From NCBI RefSeq assembly GCF_900497805.2, contig NW_020954581.1, positions 6,754,142 to 6,818,141 of the forward strand: a stretch of DNA of 64,000 nt, read 5' to 3'. Below the pieces are notes generated by a model. The model saw nothing but the letters and a program-made list of their open reading frames with translations, was not told the DNA's origin and did no database searches. Source of the stretch: Vombatus ursinus. Its lineage: Eukaryota; Chordata; Mammalia; Diprotodontia; Vombatidae. Both the position numbers and the translations under genes were made by a program. This document shows, in pieces, positions 50,884 through 61,029 of this stretch (position 1 is its first letter; every line of letters starts with the position of its first letter).

Positions 50884-51029
50884 CCCTCAGCTTGAGTACC
50901 ACCCTTAAAATAAAGCCTTTCCAGATTCCCCTAGCTGCTTTTACTTTCTTCTCAAATTACCTTATCTTCATATTTTAGATGTTATGTATATACTTACATA
51001 TGTATAGTTATATCTACGGATAAATGAAT

Positions 51030-51257
51030 GTGATGAATATATATATATATATAATATGTACATTTGTACATGCATGCATCTCTGTGTGTATATGTATATA
51101 TGTATGTGTATATATACACATGTATATATGTATGTGTGTATGTATGTGTATATATATACATGCTTGCATACATACATATGTACATACATACATACATACA
51201 TACATACATACATACATACATACATACATANNNNNNNNNNATACATACATACATACA

Positions 51258-51286
<29 letters not shown>
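51030..51286. repeat. (CATA)n tetranucleotide array
   Basis: TATA/TATG-type repeats become a pure CATA array (about 51165-51286). All reading frames across it encode repeats of four residues such as MYVC and are not genes. Confidence 0.95.
51231..51240. other. Assembly gap (10 N)
   Basis: Ten N lie inside the CATA array. The true length of the array is therefore unknown. Confidence 0.98.
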
Positions 51287-51288
<2 letters not shown>

Positions 51289-51289
51289 T

Positions 51290-51425
51290 CTGTAATGTTG
51301 TTTCCCCTGATATAAATTCCTTCAGGGCGGGAACTAATTCATTTTTCTCTTTTTTATCCCCAGCAGGTAAGACAGTGCTTGACACACAGTAGTCACTTAA
51401 CAAATGTTTGGTTAGATGACTGATC
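51290..51425 (+). mobile_element. L2 3' tail fragment
   Basis: AAATTCCTTCAGGGCGGGAA, GACAGTGCTTGACACACAGT and CTTAACAAATGTTTGG form the sense L2 3' end. Confidence 0.7.
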
Positions 51426-51554
51426 AGTAAGATGGATCTCGTTTTGAATCAACTGCAGACTCATAATGAACATGCAGTGTGATGTGCTGTGGGAACCAAC
51501 AATACAAACGTGATTTTGGCTAAATTAAGAGGGGAATGGCTTCAGGAATAGAGA

Positions 51555-52075
51555 GATTACAATTCCACTCTATTCCAGGCTAACAAATCTTAATCTGGAG
51601 TATTATATTCTATTGGCAACAATATAGTTTAAGAAAAACATTTACAAGTTATAGAGTGTCCAACTTATCAATGTGCCTGGACTTTGTGTCATATGAGGAC
51701 TAGTTGAAGAAAATGGGGATGGCTAATGTGGAGAAGAAAATACTCTACAGAGCTATGATAACTATTTTTGAAGGTCTAAAAGGCTATAATATGGTAGAAG
51801 AATAGACTTGTTTTGTTTAATTGTGGTACACAGAACCAAAAGCAATTGGTAGAAGGAGCAAAAGAGAAAATTTAGGCTTGATGTCAAGAAAAAAAATAAT
51901 TCTTAATAATTTAAGCAATTGAAAAGTGAAATGGGCTGCTTCTAGAAGTGTTGTCTTTCCTCTCCTTGAGGGATTTCAAACAGCAGCTTCATAATCACTT
52001 GTCAGAGATGTCAGAGTGAGACTCCTTTCATATCTCTCTTAAATTCTATGGGGTTTCTGTTCTGGCCAGGACAAA
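51555..52075 (+). mobile_element. L3/CR1 LINE 3' end
   Basis: Sense L3/CR1 order: GACTAGTTGAAGAAAATGGG, AAATGGGCTGCTTCTAGAAG, CCTTGAGGGATTTCAAACAG, CACTTGTCAGAGATGTCAG. Confidence 0.72.
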
Positions 52076-52114
52076 AGGTAAAAGAGTCTTTTTTTCCCCT
52101 CATATCTTACCTAG

Positions 52115-52380
52115 CCTTAGTCACTGAATGGGTGTTGCCTCAGACAAATTGATATCTGGGAAAGACTTTAGCTAAAAAAGGTCAGGTCTCCCACTGCATC
52201 CGAGGCCCTCTCCAGTCATGTTGATCTATTGCCACTGAACCTGGATGGCTCTGGAGGAAAGAATGAGGCTGGTGACTTTGCACAATCTTGCCTCACTTAA
52301 ATCCAATTCACTTGCAAGTCAAGACATCACATCCCTGATGGCATTGGTCCTCTTCCAGAATGAAGAACAAACAACAAGAA
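52115..52380 (-). mobile_element. RTE-related SINE, nearly full length
   Basis: In reverse orientation it ends GAATGAAGAACAAACAACAA, the complement of the GTTGTTTGTTC start. It carries GGATGGCTCTGGAGGAAAG and TCTCCCACTGCATCCGAGG. This is a common marsupial SINE type with an RTE-related end. The name (RTESINE/WALLSI) is from memory. Confidence 0.75.
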
Positions 52381-52992
52381 CCTGATTTTGATGGCCATTA
52401 AGGTCTCTAACTGTGTCTGAATTCCATGTTTCTATGCTTGTGAGTTTTCATGTTCTAAGCCCTTTCTGTGGATTTGGCAATGAACTGCAGTGGGAGAGCA
52501 TTTAAAAGATTATATTAAGTAGAATCATTTTATATATTGTTTATCAATAGAAATCATTTGCATTTGGGAGGGAGGCATTGATATTATATATAGTCCCATT
52601 CTTTCTCCACAGGAATTCAAAGGAGAAGGGCTACATATGCTCAAGAAAATGCTTTTCTTTCTTATAAATAACAAGGAAGTGAAAACGAAATGAATTTAGA
52701 ACCTAATTAAAAATGAAGGCTTGTCATTTTGAAACCAGCTGTTAGCTACTGTATTGTTGTTTAATTTGGCAAATAAAACATGGTTAACAAACATGGTTAA
52801 GAGGGAATTAAAACTCAACGCAGGTGAGGAGATAATAAGGAAGCACTGAACTGCTTTCAATGAGTTAAGGTCTCCCCACAGGGAAGAATCATATCCCAGG
52901 GTATGGGTAGAGCTTGCAGATGTAACTGTAGAACCCCTGGCAATGACCTGTGAGAAATCACAGGGATCCAGAGGGATGATAGAAAATTAGAG
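52381..52992. other. Repeat-free stretch
   Basis: No transposon signature recognised. It contains ATTTGCAT (52556-52563) and AT-rich motifs but no exon-like frame. It is the pre-insertion flank of the half-L1 that follows. Confidence 0.45.
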
Positions 52993-53006
52993 ACAATGTT
53001 GTCACT
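52993..53006 (+). repeat. Left target duplication of half-L1 F
   Basis: ACAATGTTGTCACT matches ACAATGTTGCCACT at 56083-56096 with one mismatch. Confidence 0.85.
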
Positions 53007-54107
53007 CTTTTTTTTCCCCTTCTTTTTTTTTGATTCATTAATTTATTTATTTTTAGTTTTCAACATTCACATCCACAAGATTTCGAGTTCCAAATTTTCT
53101 CCCCATCTCTTTCCTCCCCAAACCCCAAGACAGCATGCATTCTCAATACCCCTTCCCCTAATCTGCCCTTCCTTCTATCTCGACCCCTTCTCTTATCCCC
53201 TTCTCTTCTATTTTCCTGTAGGGTATGATAGATTTCTATACCCCATTGCCTGTATATCTTATTTCCAAGTTGCATGTGAAAAGAATTTTTTAACATTTGC
53301 CTTTAATACTTTGGGTTCCAAATTTTCTCCCTTCCTCCCTCCCCACCCACCTGGTTGAGAAGGCAAGCAACTTGATACAATGTATACTTGTGTAGTCATG
53401 CAAAACACTTCCATAGTAGTCATGCTGTGGAAAACTAGCTATATTTCCCTTCATCCTATCCCCCCCCCATTTATTCTATTCTCTCTTTTGACCATGTCCC
53501 TTCTCAGAAGTGTTTGCTTCTGATTGCCCCCTCTCCCAATCTACCCTTCCCTCTATCATTCCTCCTCTCTCTTATCCCCTTCCCCCCTATTTTCCTGTAG
53601 GGTAAGATAACTTTCCATACCAAATTTAGTGTGAATGTTATTCCCTCCTTAAGCCAAATCTGATGAGAATAAGATTCACTCATTCCCTCTCACCTTCTCC
53701 CACTTCCCCTCCACTGTAAAAGCCTTTCCTAGTCTGCTTTATGTGAGATAATTTACCCCATTCTACCTCTCCCTTTCTCCTTCTCCCAGTATAATCCTCT
53801 CTCACCTCTTAATTTTATTCTTCAGTTATCACCCATTAATCTTCAATTCACCCTGTGCCCTCTATCTATACATATACATATACATATATATATATATATT
53901 TTTTTTCCCTCAAACTACCCTAACACTGACAAAGGTCTCATGAGTTACAAATATCATCTTTACTAGTGAATTGTAAACAGTTCAACCTTAATAAGTCCCT
54001 TATAATTTATCTTTCCTGTTTACATCTTTATTCTTCTCTTGAGTCTTATATTTGAAAGTCGAATTTTCTATTCAGCTCTGGTCTTTTCATCAAGAATGCT
54101 TGAAAGT

Positions 54108-54261
54108 GGGGGCAGCTAGGTGGCACAATGGATAGAACACTGGCCCTGAAGTCAGGAGGACCTGAGTTTCAATCTGGCCTCAGACCAAACACTTGACACA
54201 TACTAGCTGTGTGACCCTGGACAAATCACTTAACCTCAATTGCCTAAGGAAAAAAAAAATT
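54108..54261 (+). mobile_element. A-tailed CORE-SINE inserted in half-L1 F
   Basis: GGGGGCAGCTAGGTGGCACA head, CORE and A-tail. The duplication CTTGAAAGT occurs at 54099-54107 and 54262-54270; the uninterrupted L1 at about 365-373 has it once. The SINE is younger than F. Confidence 0.93.
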
Positions 54262-54289
54262 CTTGAAAGTCCTCTATTTCACTAAGTAT

Positions 54290-55247
54290 CCATGTTTTCC
54301 CCTAAAGGATTATACTCAGTTTTGCTGGGTAGGTGATTCTTGGATGTAATCCTATCTCCTTTGCCCTCCAGAATATCATCTTCTAAGCCCTATGGTCCCT
54401 TAGTGTAGAAGCTGCCAAATCTTATGTTATCCTGACAATATTTGAATTGTTTCTTTCTGGCTGCTTGCAATGTTTTCTCCTTGACCTGGGAACTCTGGAA
54501 TTTGGCTACAATATTCCTAGGAGTTTTCCTTTGGGATCTCTTTCAGGAGGTGATTGGTGGATTCTTTCAATTTCTATTTTGCCCTCTAGTTCTAGAATAT
54601 CAGGGCAGTTTTCAATTTCTTGAAAGATGATGTCTAGGCTCTTTTTTGATCATGAGTTTCAGATAGTCCAATAATTTTAAAATTCTCTCTCCTGGATCTA
54701 TTTTCCAGGTGAGTTGTTTTTCCAACGAGATATTTCACATTGGCTTCTATTTTTTCATTCTTTTGGTTTTGTTTTACAATGTCTTGATATCTCATAACGT
54801 CACTAGCTTCCAATTGCTCCATTCTATTTTTAAGGAAGTTATTTTCTTCAGTGAACTTTTGAACTTCCTTTTCCATTTGGCTAATTCTGCTTTTTAAGGC
54901 CTTCTTCTCCTCATTGGCTTTTTGGACCTCTTTGGGGGTTAGGTTATTTTTTAAGGTCTTATTTTCTTCAGTATTTTTTGGGTCTCCTTTAGCTAGCTGT
55001 TGACTAGTTTTTCATGATTTTCTTGCATCATTCTCATTTCTCTTCCCAGTTTTTCCTCTACTTCTCTCACTTGCTTCTCAAAATCCTTTTTGAGTTCTTC
55101 CATGGTCTGGAACTGATTAGCATTTTTTCTTGGAGGCTTTAGATGTAGGATCTTTGACTTTGTTGTCCTCTTCTGGTTGTATGTTTTGATCTTCTTCGTC
55201 ACTAAAGATAGATTCTATGGTCTGACTTTTTTGCACAGTTTGCCCAT
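54290..55247 (-). pseudogene. L1 ORF1 of half-L1 F, broken
   Basis: Blocks at 55347-55117 (containing KSQTIESIFSDEEDQN, the N-terminal segment, in a frame that has lost its own ATG), 55202-54993 (FQTMEELKKDFEKQVREVEEKL, coiled coil) and 54876-54634 (VKYLVGKTTHLENRSRRENFK, start of the RRM) follow ORF1 order. The ATG equivalent to 1358 is at about 55247 and is followed by a frame change. The C-terminal domain near 54300-54500 has no open frame. It is not functional. Confidence 0.85.
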
Positions 55248-56057
55248 GATCCAAACCAATTCCTTGAGTTTTAAACTCTTTGTTAAGGTAGGGGTCTGCT
55301 TCCAGGGTGGAGAATGTATTGTCCCCAACTTCAGGGATTTTGTGCAACTGTTTTCAGAGATACTTCTAGGTACTTGTAAGTTTTCAGTTCTTCCAAGGTG
55401 ATTTGATCAAGAGCGAAGCATTTACTCATTTCCTGGCCTGTGCTCTGGTGTGTGAGTGACCATAAGCACTCTTTTCTGCCTTGGAACTGTGAGGAGGATT
55501 CCTTCTCCACTGCCACCACAAACTCCACCACGCCATTGAGCCTCCTTGCCCCAGGATTGCCACCCAGAACTGTGACCCGGATCCAAGCACAGGTGAAGCA
55601 ACAGAATTCTCTCTCAGCAGCAGCAAAGAGATCCCTACAACCCCTCTCTGAGCAGCCACTCGATTCCCCCTCAGTCTGTGGGCCGAGAGATCAAGAAGAA
55701 CCTGCTGCCCCAGGGCTGCACCATGTCTGGGGCTGGGACCAAGCTTCTCTCTCACCTCAGTCACAGAGTTTTCCTACTGACCTTTTAAGTTGTCTGGCAT
55801 TTGTGGGTTGAGAAGTCTGGAAACCAGCGCAGCTGCCTGTGATTCAGTCCTCTGAGGACTGCTCCAGGTTCACCCACACTGAACTGCATTTCTCTCCCAA
55901 CAAGGTGCAATAGACCTTTCTAATCAACCATCCAGGTTGTCTTGGGCTGGAAATGTGTTTCACAGTGTCTTTTCGAGGGTTCTGCTGATCTAGAATTTGT
56001 TTAGAGCCACTTTTTACAGGGTTTGGAGGAGAGCTCAAGCAAGTCACTTCTTTTACT

Positions 56058-56069
56058 CCGCCATCTTGG
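56058..56069 (-). promoter_or_regulatory. YY1-type site at half-L1 5' end
   Basis: CCAAGATGGCGG lies about 13-25 bp from the 5' end of the element, identical to the site in full-length copy C. Confidence 0.7.
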
Positions 56070-56351
56070 CTCCACCCCCTCAACAATGTTGCCACTTTCA
56101 AAAAAAAAAAAAAGGAAGGAAAAGAAGAAATGAGAAACAACAGACTAACACATTTTTAAAAAATCTACTTCACAAGCACATGAATGGAGAGAGTTAAGAA
56201 ATAAATTTTAAATTAAGAAGTATTTATTAAGTTTCTACTATGTACATGTTTCTCCAGTTTCACTCAACTCTCCCAGACTTTCTCTACAATGTTTAAATCA
56301 CCTCTTTAGAATGGAAGATAGCATCGTTTCTGACCTTCACACATTGCAAGT

Positions 56352-56380
56352 ACACAGACACAGACACAGACACAGACACA
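56352..56380. repeat. (ACAGAC)n short tandem repeat
   Basis: Four to five ACAGAC units. The His/Arg run of the overlapping 82-codon frame comes from this. Confidence 0.88.
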
Positions 56381-56481
56381 TACAAACTGAGGCCTCCTCC
56401 TCTGATTATCTGGTTCCTGCAAGAACCTCCATTTTAAGAAGGGCATGTAAGCCAATCATATCTTCATTCCTCTCTATTGGC

Positions 56482-56630
56482 TTTTTTTTTTTTAGGCAAT
56501 TGAGGTTAAGTGACTTGCCCAGGGTCACACAGCTAGTAAGTGTCAAGTGCTTGGTTTGAGGCCAGATTTGAACTCAGGTCCTCCTGACTTCAGGGCCAGT
56601 GCTCTTTCCACTGTGCCACCTAGCTGCCCC
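56482..56630 (-). mobile_element. A-tailed CORE-SINE with 15-bp duplication
   Basis: T12 (A-tail), CORE and head (GGGGCAGCTAGGTGGCACAG) on the minus strand. CTTCATTCCTCTCTA is perfect at 56462-56476 and 56630-56644. Confidence 0.92.
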
Positions 56631-56714
56631 TTCATTCCTCTCTAGACAGAACTCTTCATTCACCTTGACTATTTCTGAAAAGCTTCTGCCCTCCTCCCCC
56701 TATCCCCTTTCAGC

Positions 56715-56800
56715 TTCTCTTTATGTAATATTTTCCCTCAAGAAAATATGAGCTCCTTGAGGTCTTATGAGACCTGGAACGTGATAATCACTTAAAAATA
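56715..56800 (+). mobile_element. L2 3' tail fragment
   Basis: ATATGAGCTCCTTGAGGTCT followed by a decayed tail. Confidence 0.5.
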
Positions 56801-56879
56801 CCTGGCTTGATTTGGTTTGGTTTGCAATGTACTGACATATGTTCTATGGCTATCATGAGAAAAATCATCATAAAAACAA

Positions 56880-57950
56880 TGATAGTCACTTCCCTCAAAG
56901 AGCTTATGTTCTACTGATGACTACCTCCAGGTAATCAGAGAAGTAAATAAAAAGTAATTTCTTGGTGTAGAGGAAGACCCTTGACAACTAAGGGATCAGG
57001 AGAAACCTCATCTAGGAAATGGTACTTTTTGAGGACAGCCTTGAAGCAAGATAGAATCTCTGAGTGTTAGAGTTGAAGACTCCAAGACTCTAAAAGCATG
57101 AAGGCAGGAGAGGAAATGTTTTGTATTAGGAAAAACAAATTCATATAGAATTTAGCATTCATGAGTGAAAGTAATGTGAAACAAGTCCATAAAGATAGTC
57201 TGGAGTCAGACTATTGCATTTTTTTAACACCAGCCTGGGAGTGGAAAGTCACTAATAGGCTTCATCCCCAAAATGACCAGGGCTGCAGTTTGGACTTGCT
57301 CCATTTTTGACATAGGCTAGTTGAATCCTCCTTAAGCAGCTAAATGATCCTCTGCTCCTAGGGCTCACTACATTGATGGAGAAATTAGTGTGGATACTCA
57401 CTCAGCTTTAGCTCACTGGAGTTCCGAACTCCCTTATTCAAGCTATCCACTGATAGCCTTGCAAATAGCAAAGATTGCAAGTATGTGCCACCATACCTGA
57501 CCTGAAGTTGAATTATAATGGAAGAGGAGCCCATAATTTATTCAAGTAGTAATAAAGAGCCTTTAAGCTACTTGAACATGATTTAAGAGTCACACGGCCA
57601 AACCTGTACTTTAGAAATATTGATTTGGAAACTGTACATTGGAAAAAGGGGAGACCGGAAGCAGGCAGTCGAAACAATAGGTGAACAATGAGGGACTAAA
57701 TTAATGTGGTGGCCTTGTGAAAAGAAAGAACAGAATGGTAGCTAACTAGGTTACAAAGGTAGAAATTAAGAAGCCTTGGCAACTGCTTGATTATAGGGAA
57801 TGAGGGCAAGTGAAGAATAAAAGATTCTTCCCAGGATGCAAAGGTGGCTGAAAAGAAGTATGGCATGACCTTAACCCCGAGAGATTTAAATTTGAAATAA
57901 AGCAGTTCACATAAGCAAACAAACACAATCTAATATAAGATAAAAGTAAG
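56880..57950 (-). mobile_element. L2 3' region split by a 7SL pseudogene
   Basis: TCAAAGAGCTTATGTTCTAC, GACAGCCTTGAAGCAAGATA, then after the 7SL insertion CAAACCTGTACTTTAGAAAT and AGAAATTAAGAAGCCTTGGC follow the reverse-complement L2 order. Confidence 0.62.
57206..57501 (-). pseudogene. RN7SL (pseudogene): 7SL (SRP) RNA pseudogene, near full length
   Basis: Read on the minus strand, about 296 bp align end to end with 7SL RNA, the 299-nt RNA of the signal recognition particle. Its 5' end GTCAGGTATGGTGGC parallels GCCGGGCGCGGTGGC. The Alu-domain text matches at GAGTTCGGAACTCC. The S-domain text matches at AGTATCCACACTAATTTC, where 7SL has GGTGTCCGCACTAAGTTC, and at GTCAAAAATGGAGCAAGTCC. The 3' Alu half ends in CACTCCCAGGCTGG. 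Divergence is high (roughly a quarter of positions), so it is an old dead retrocopy. It is not a SINE, because the central S domain absent from Alu and B1 is present. It sits in an L2. A possible decayed duplication is CTGGAGTCAGA/CTGAAGTTGAA. Confidence 0.8.
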
Positions 57951-57999
57951 TAACCAGTCTGACACAGATACTAAATATGTTCATGGAAATTTAGACTGC

Positions 58000-58255
58000 A
58001 ATAAAAAAAAAGTATAGAAACAACAACAATACTGGCTGAACCATATTTTGAGTATTGTGTTTAGTTTGGGGTATCTCATTTCAAAAGAGACTTTTACAAA
58101 CTAGAATGCATTCAGAAACAGGTAGGTTGGATGATCTAGTTTCTGGAAACTGATATATGAGGAATTATTGATGGAATTGGGGCTATTTAGCCTGGAGATG
58201 ATAAAATAAAATGAAGGTGAGGGGAATAACAGCTGTTCTTAAAATATTAAATATA
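58000..58255 (+). mobile_element. L3/CR1 LINE fragment
   Basis: AACTAGAATGCATTCAGAAA, ATATATGAGGAATTATTGAT, GGGGCTATTTAGCCTGGAGA and ATAACAGCTGTTCTTAAA follow the sense L3/CR1 order upstream of its 3' end. Confidence 0.72.
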
Positions 58256-58263
58256 TATATATT

Positions 58264-58397
58264 CAATTGAGGTTAAGTGACTTGCCCAGGGTCACATAGC
58301 TAGTAAGTGTAAAGTGTTTGGTCTGAGGCCAGATTTGAAGTCAGGTCCTCCTGACTTTGGGGCCAGTACTCAATCCACTGTGCCACCTAGCTGCCCC
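58264..58397 (-). mobile_element. CORE-SINE (WSINE1/Mar1-like), tail decayed
   Basis: TTGAGGTTAAGTGACTTGCC (CORE) to GTGCCACCTAGCTGCCCC (head) in reverse orientation. It is preceded by TATATA where a T-run would be expected. Confidence 0.85.
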
Positions 58398-58399
58398 AA

Positions 58400-59734
58400 T
58401 ATGTGTTCTTTTGAGACAGTTAGGTAGTACAATATATAGAATGCTGGGCCTGGAGTTAGGGAAGACCCAGGTAAGTCACTTAACCATCTGCCAGAATTTC
58501 CTCAACCAAAAAATATTGAGCCAAGTAGGGGAAAAAGATTTATGTTGACACTAAGGGCAGTCTTACCTTGCATACAGTAATGGTGGGAGAGGGGTAAATC
58601 TGGTCATTGTTGTAGAAGGGGAAGGGGAAAGGAAAGGTGAAAGGGAGGGGAGGGAAAGAGCATCTATTATGCACCTACAATGTGGTAGCACTGTGCTAAG
58701 GCTTAGCAGATATTAAGAATAGTGGAGGAAAAAACTTTTAATTTAATCAAACATAAATTGCTGGAGAAAGATTCTGAAATTTTGGACCAACCACCTAGTA
58801 GTTGCTGTTCGTGCAACCTTAAAATAACCAATTCCATCTCTATTAGAATACTTGGTATATATCCATTAACCTAATTAACTCCCAAACCTAGAAATTAACT
58901 GACCCATGAAGGCACAGGCCATTGAATAAATGAACTTTTCGAGATAAAAATCTCATTGATTTATCCTCAGCAATTCCATCATTTTGAAGTGCACCCATAT
59001 CTTGAATTTTGCATGAAGTTATGAGAATTATACAATTAGGCAATACGCATTTAGCTGCAAGTCATCAGACTGCAGATTGGGCTGCCAATTAGGGCCGCCT
59101 GTTGACTACCACTTAAGTGAAATATGATGTGGAGGGGAAAGGATGATCTCATCAAGTCTGCCTCAGCCTTTGGGCTAACAGGTTCAAGTCCATATCCAGT
59201 GGGCAATTAAACTACAGAAAACTAGACAGGGCGTACCTGGGTCGCTGACCCCTGTGGCAAGCAAGCAGTGCGTATATTCACTTCTCAACTGACAGGAACC
59301 ACAGTGATTTACAAAGCTTTGGGAGGTGTGTGTGTGTGTATGCACGCTGTTTCATGATTCTCAGAAAAGAATGTCTAGGAGAAGTTGTAAGCATCTCTAG
59401 ATTAGATCTCCTCTCCAAAAAAAAAAAGAAAAAGATGCATATATTTGTTGGAGTAGCATGTGAAGATAAAGAAGGTTAAAGAGGTTGAGTCACATTTCAA
59501 ATAATGGTCTGAAAATGCAAGAGTCTCTGGAGGGTCGAAAATATTTTGTCATTCTTTAATAGAAAGAATATAAAAATCACTCAGAAAAAGGAACTGACTA
59601 ATTTCTCTTAAATATGACCCCTCTAGTCCCTCTTTTTACATTATTTTTTAAAGGAAAGTTTGGACCTGATAACAAACTGGCAAAGGCTTAATTAAGGTCC
59701 ATTGGCTTATATCAACAGAGGCCTGGGTAGCATA
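58400..59734. other. Unassigned stretch, possible conserved element at 58880-59260
   Basis: No gene recognised. A decayed SINE-like head occurs at 58410-58520 (GACAGTTAGGTAGTACAATA). 58880-59260 shows no repeat signature and has dense homeodomain- and octamer-like words such as TTTTGCATGAA and CAATTAG. Confidence 0.45.
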
Positions 59735-60012
59735 GCAGTTAGAAGGTTGAACTTGTCATGGAGAAGATCTGGATTTGAACCCTGTCTCTGGCATTTTCTA
59801 GTTGGGTGACCTTGGGCAAGTTGGTGCTATATTATACTGGGGAGAGCACTTCCTCTTGAGTCAAAGAATAGGGATTTAAATCCTATCTTTATTGCTTATT
59901 ACCTGGGAAACCTTGGCTTAATCAACAGAAACTTCATTTTCCTTATCTGTAAAATAGCAGAAGGGACTCTAGATGTCCACCAAGGTCCCTTCCAATTCTA
60001 GATCTTCAAGCC
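59735..60012 (+). mobile_element. Two MIR-type SINEs in tandem
   Basis: The first (59735-59828) has head, B box and CORE (GTGACCTTGGGCAAG) and then breaks into a second (59829-60012) with its own head, CORE and TAAAATAGCAGAAGG tail. One may have inserted into the other. Confidence 0.65.
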
Positions 60013-60148
60013 CATGTTTACTTAAGTTTTTTCATAAACCTGAGTAAGTTGGTCAACTGCTTCAAGGCTCAGTGTTCTCTCTTGTAAAATGGTTAAATAA
60101 TATCACCCATCTAACAGAGGTTGCTCTAAGGAATAAGGGAGCTAATCG

Positions 60149-60346
60149 ATAATATAGTATTATATAATTATATATTATATAATTATAAATTATATCATTT
60201 TATATTATATAATTATATATTATAATATAATATTATATTATATATTGAAATATACTTAAAATGAATATATTGTATAATATATTATTATGTTATATGTATT
60301 ATGCATTATATAATATGTTATATTATAATATAATATTATATGTATA
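60149..60346. repeat. AT-only palindromic tract
   Basis: About 200 bp are almost pure A/T with repeated TATATAATTATA-type palindromes, able to form hairpins. Confidence 0.88.
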
Positions 60347-60602
60347 TCACTCTACAAACCTTAAATCACTATGTCATGTGAAATATTATTATAGGAAGAA
60401 CTTCTGTTCATTTATCTGTTAAATGAGAATAATAAAACTATCTACCTCAAAGGATGAGCACGAGACCCTGTCAGAATATAAGCAATTCACTTATCTACCT
60501 TTTAAGTACTATCTAAATATTCCTTATTAGCATAGTGATGCAATCAAGTAAACTGCTACCCTTGGATTATCCCATTCAAAACCAGTTTAGGTATTTTGTT
60601 AT

Positions 60603-60856
60603 TGTTGTTCAGGGGTTTCAGTCATGTCTGACTCTTCATAACCCCATTTGGGGGATTTCTTGACAAAGACACTAACGTGCTTTGCCATTTCCTTCTCCAG
60701 CTCATTTTCCAGATAAAGAGCTGAGGCAGACAAGATTAAGTGACTTGCCCAGGGTCACACCACTAGTAAGTATCTGAGACCAGATTTGAACTCAGGAAGA
60801 TGAGTCTTCCTGACTCCAGATGCAACACTCTATCCACTGTGCTGCTTAGCTGCCCT
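60603..60856 (-). mobile_element. Mar1-type CORE-SINE with RTE-related tail
   Basis: GTTCAGGGGTTTCAGTCATG and TGCTTTGCCATTTCCTTCTC (RTE-related tail, complement), CORE (GACTTGCCCAGGGTCACACC) and head (GTGCTGCTTAGCTGCC). This is a full-length reverse-oriented copy. Confidence 0.85.
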
Positions 60857-61029
60857 TTAGAAATTCAGTTACATGCTAATTCAGGGCTCCAAATTGACAG
60901 GGTACAATCCATTGGGAAGATATTTGCTCCCAATGTCATCCTCTTTGTGGCATAGACAAAAGAGGGATTTCATTTACTGAGGCCAGGATGGTGCTTAAAG
61001 TTGTATTTGCCCTCCAACTGGAATTTTAA

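Larger units (their letters stand above)
53007..56082 (-). mobile_element. Half-L1 (HAL1-like) copy F: 5' UTR, ORF1, 3' UTR, no ORF2
   Basis: A complete insertion unit is bounded by a 14-bp duplication. From its 5' end it has a 5' UTR (56082 to about 55250) with CCAAGATGGCGG, ORF1 (about 55247 to 54290) and a purine-rich spacer (to about 53480). The spacer passes directly into L1 3' UTR text (53470-53040, TTCCAAATTTTCTCCC and CACATCCACAAGATTTCG) and a T-rich tail. No endonuclease or reverse transcriptase sequence is present. Both true ends are kept, so an ORF2-less RNA was copied in. Half-L1 elements are known in several mammals and depend on ORF2 protein from intact L1s. The spacer/3' UTR join also shows an internal repeat: 53190-53250 resembles 53570-53630. 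A SINE lies inside at 54108-54261. Confidence 0.85.

Noticed and set aside
51014-51403. Long overlapping frames on both strands encoding MYVC/HTYI repeats
   Set aside because: They are translations of the CATA array and run across the N gap.
55440-55811. A 123-codon plus frame and a 112-codon minus frame
   Set aside because: Both lie in the L1 5' UTR, whose higher GC gives longer chance frames.
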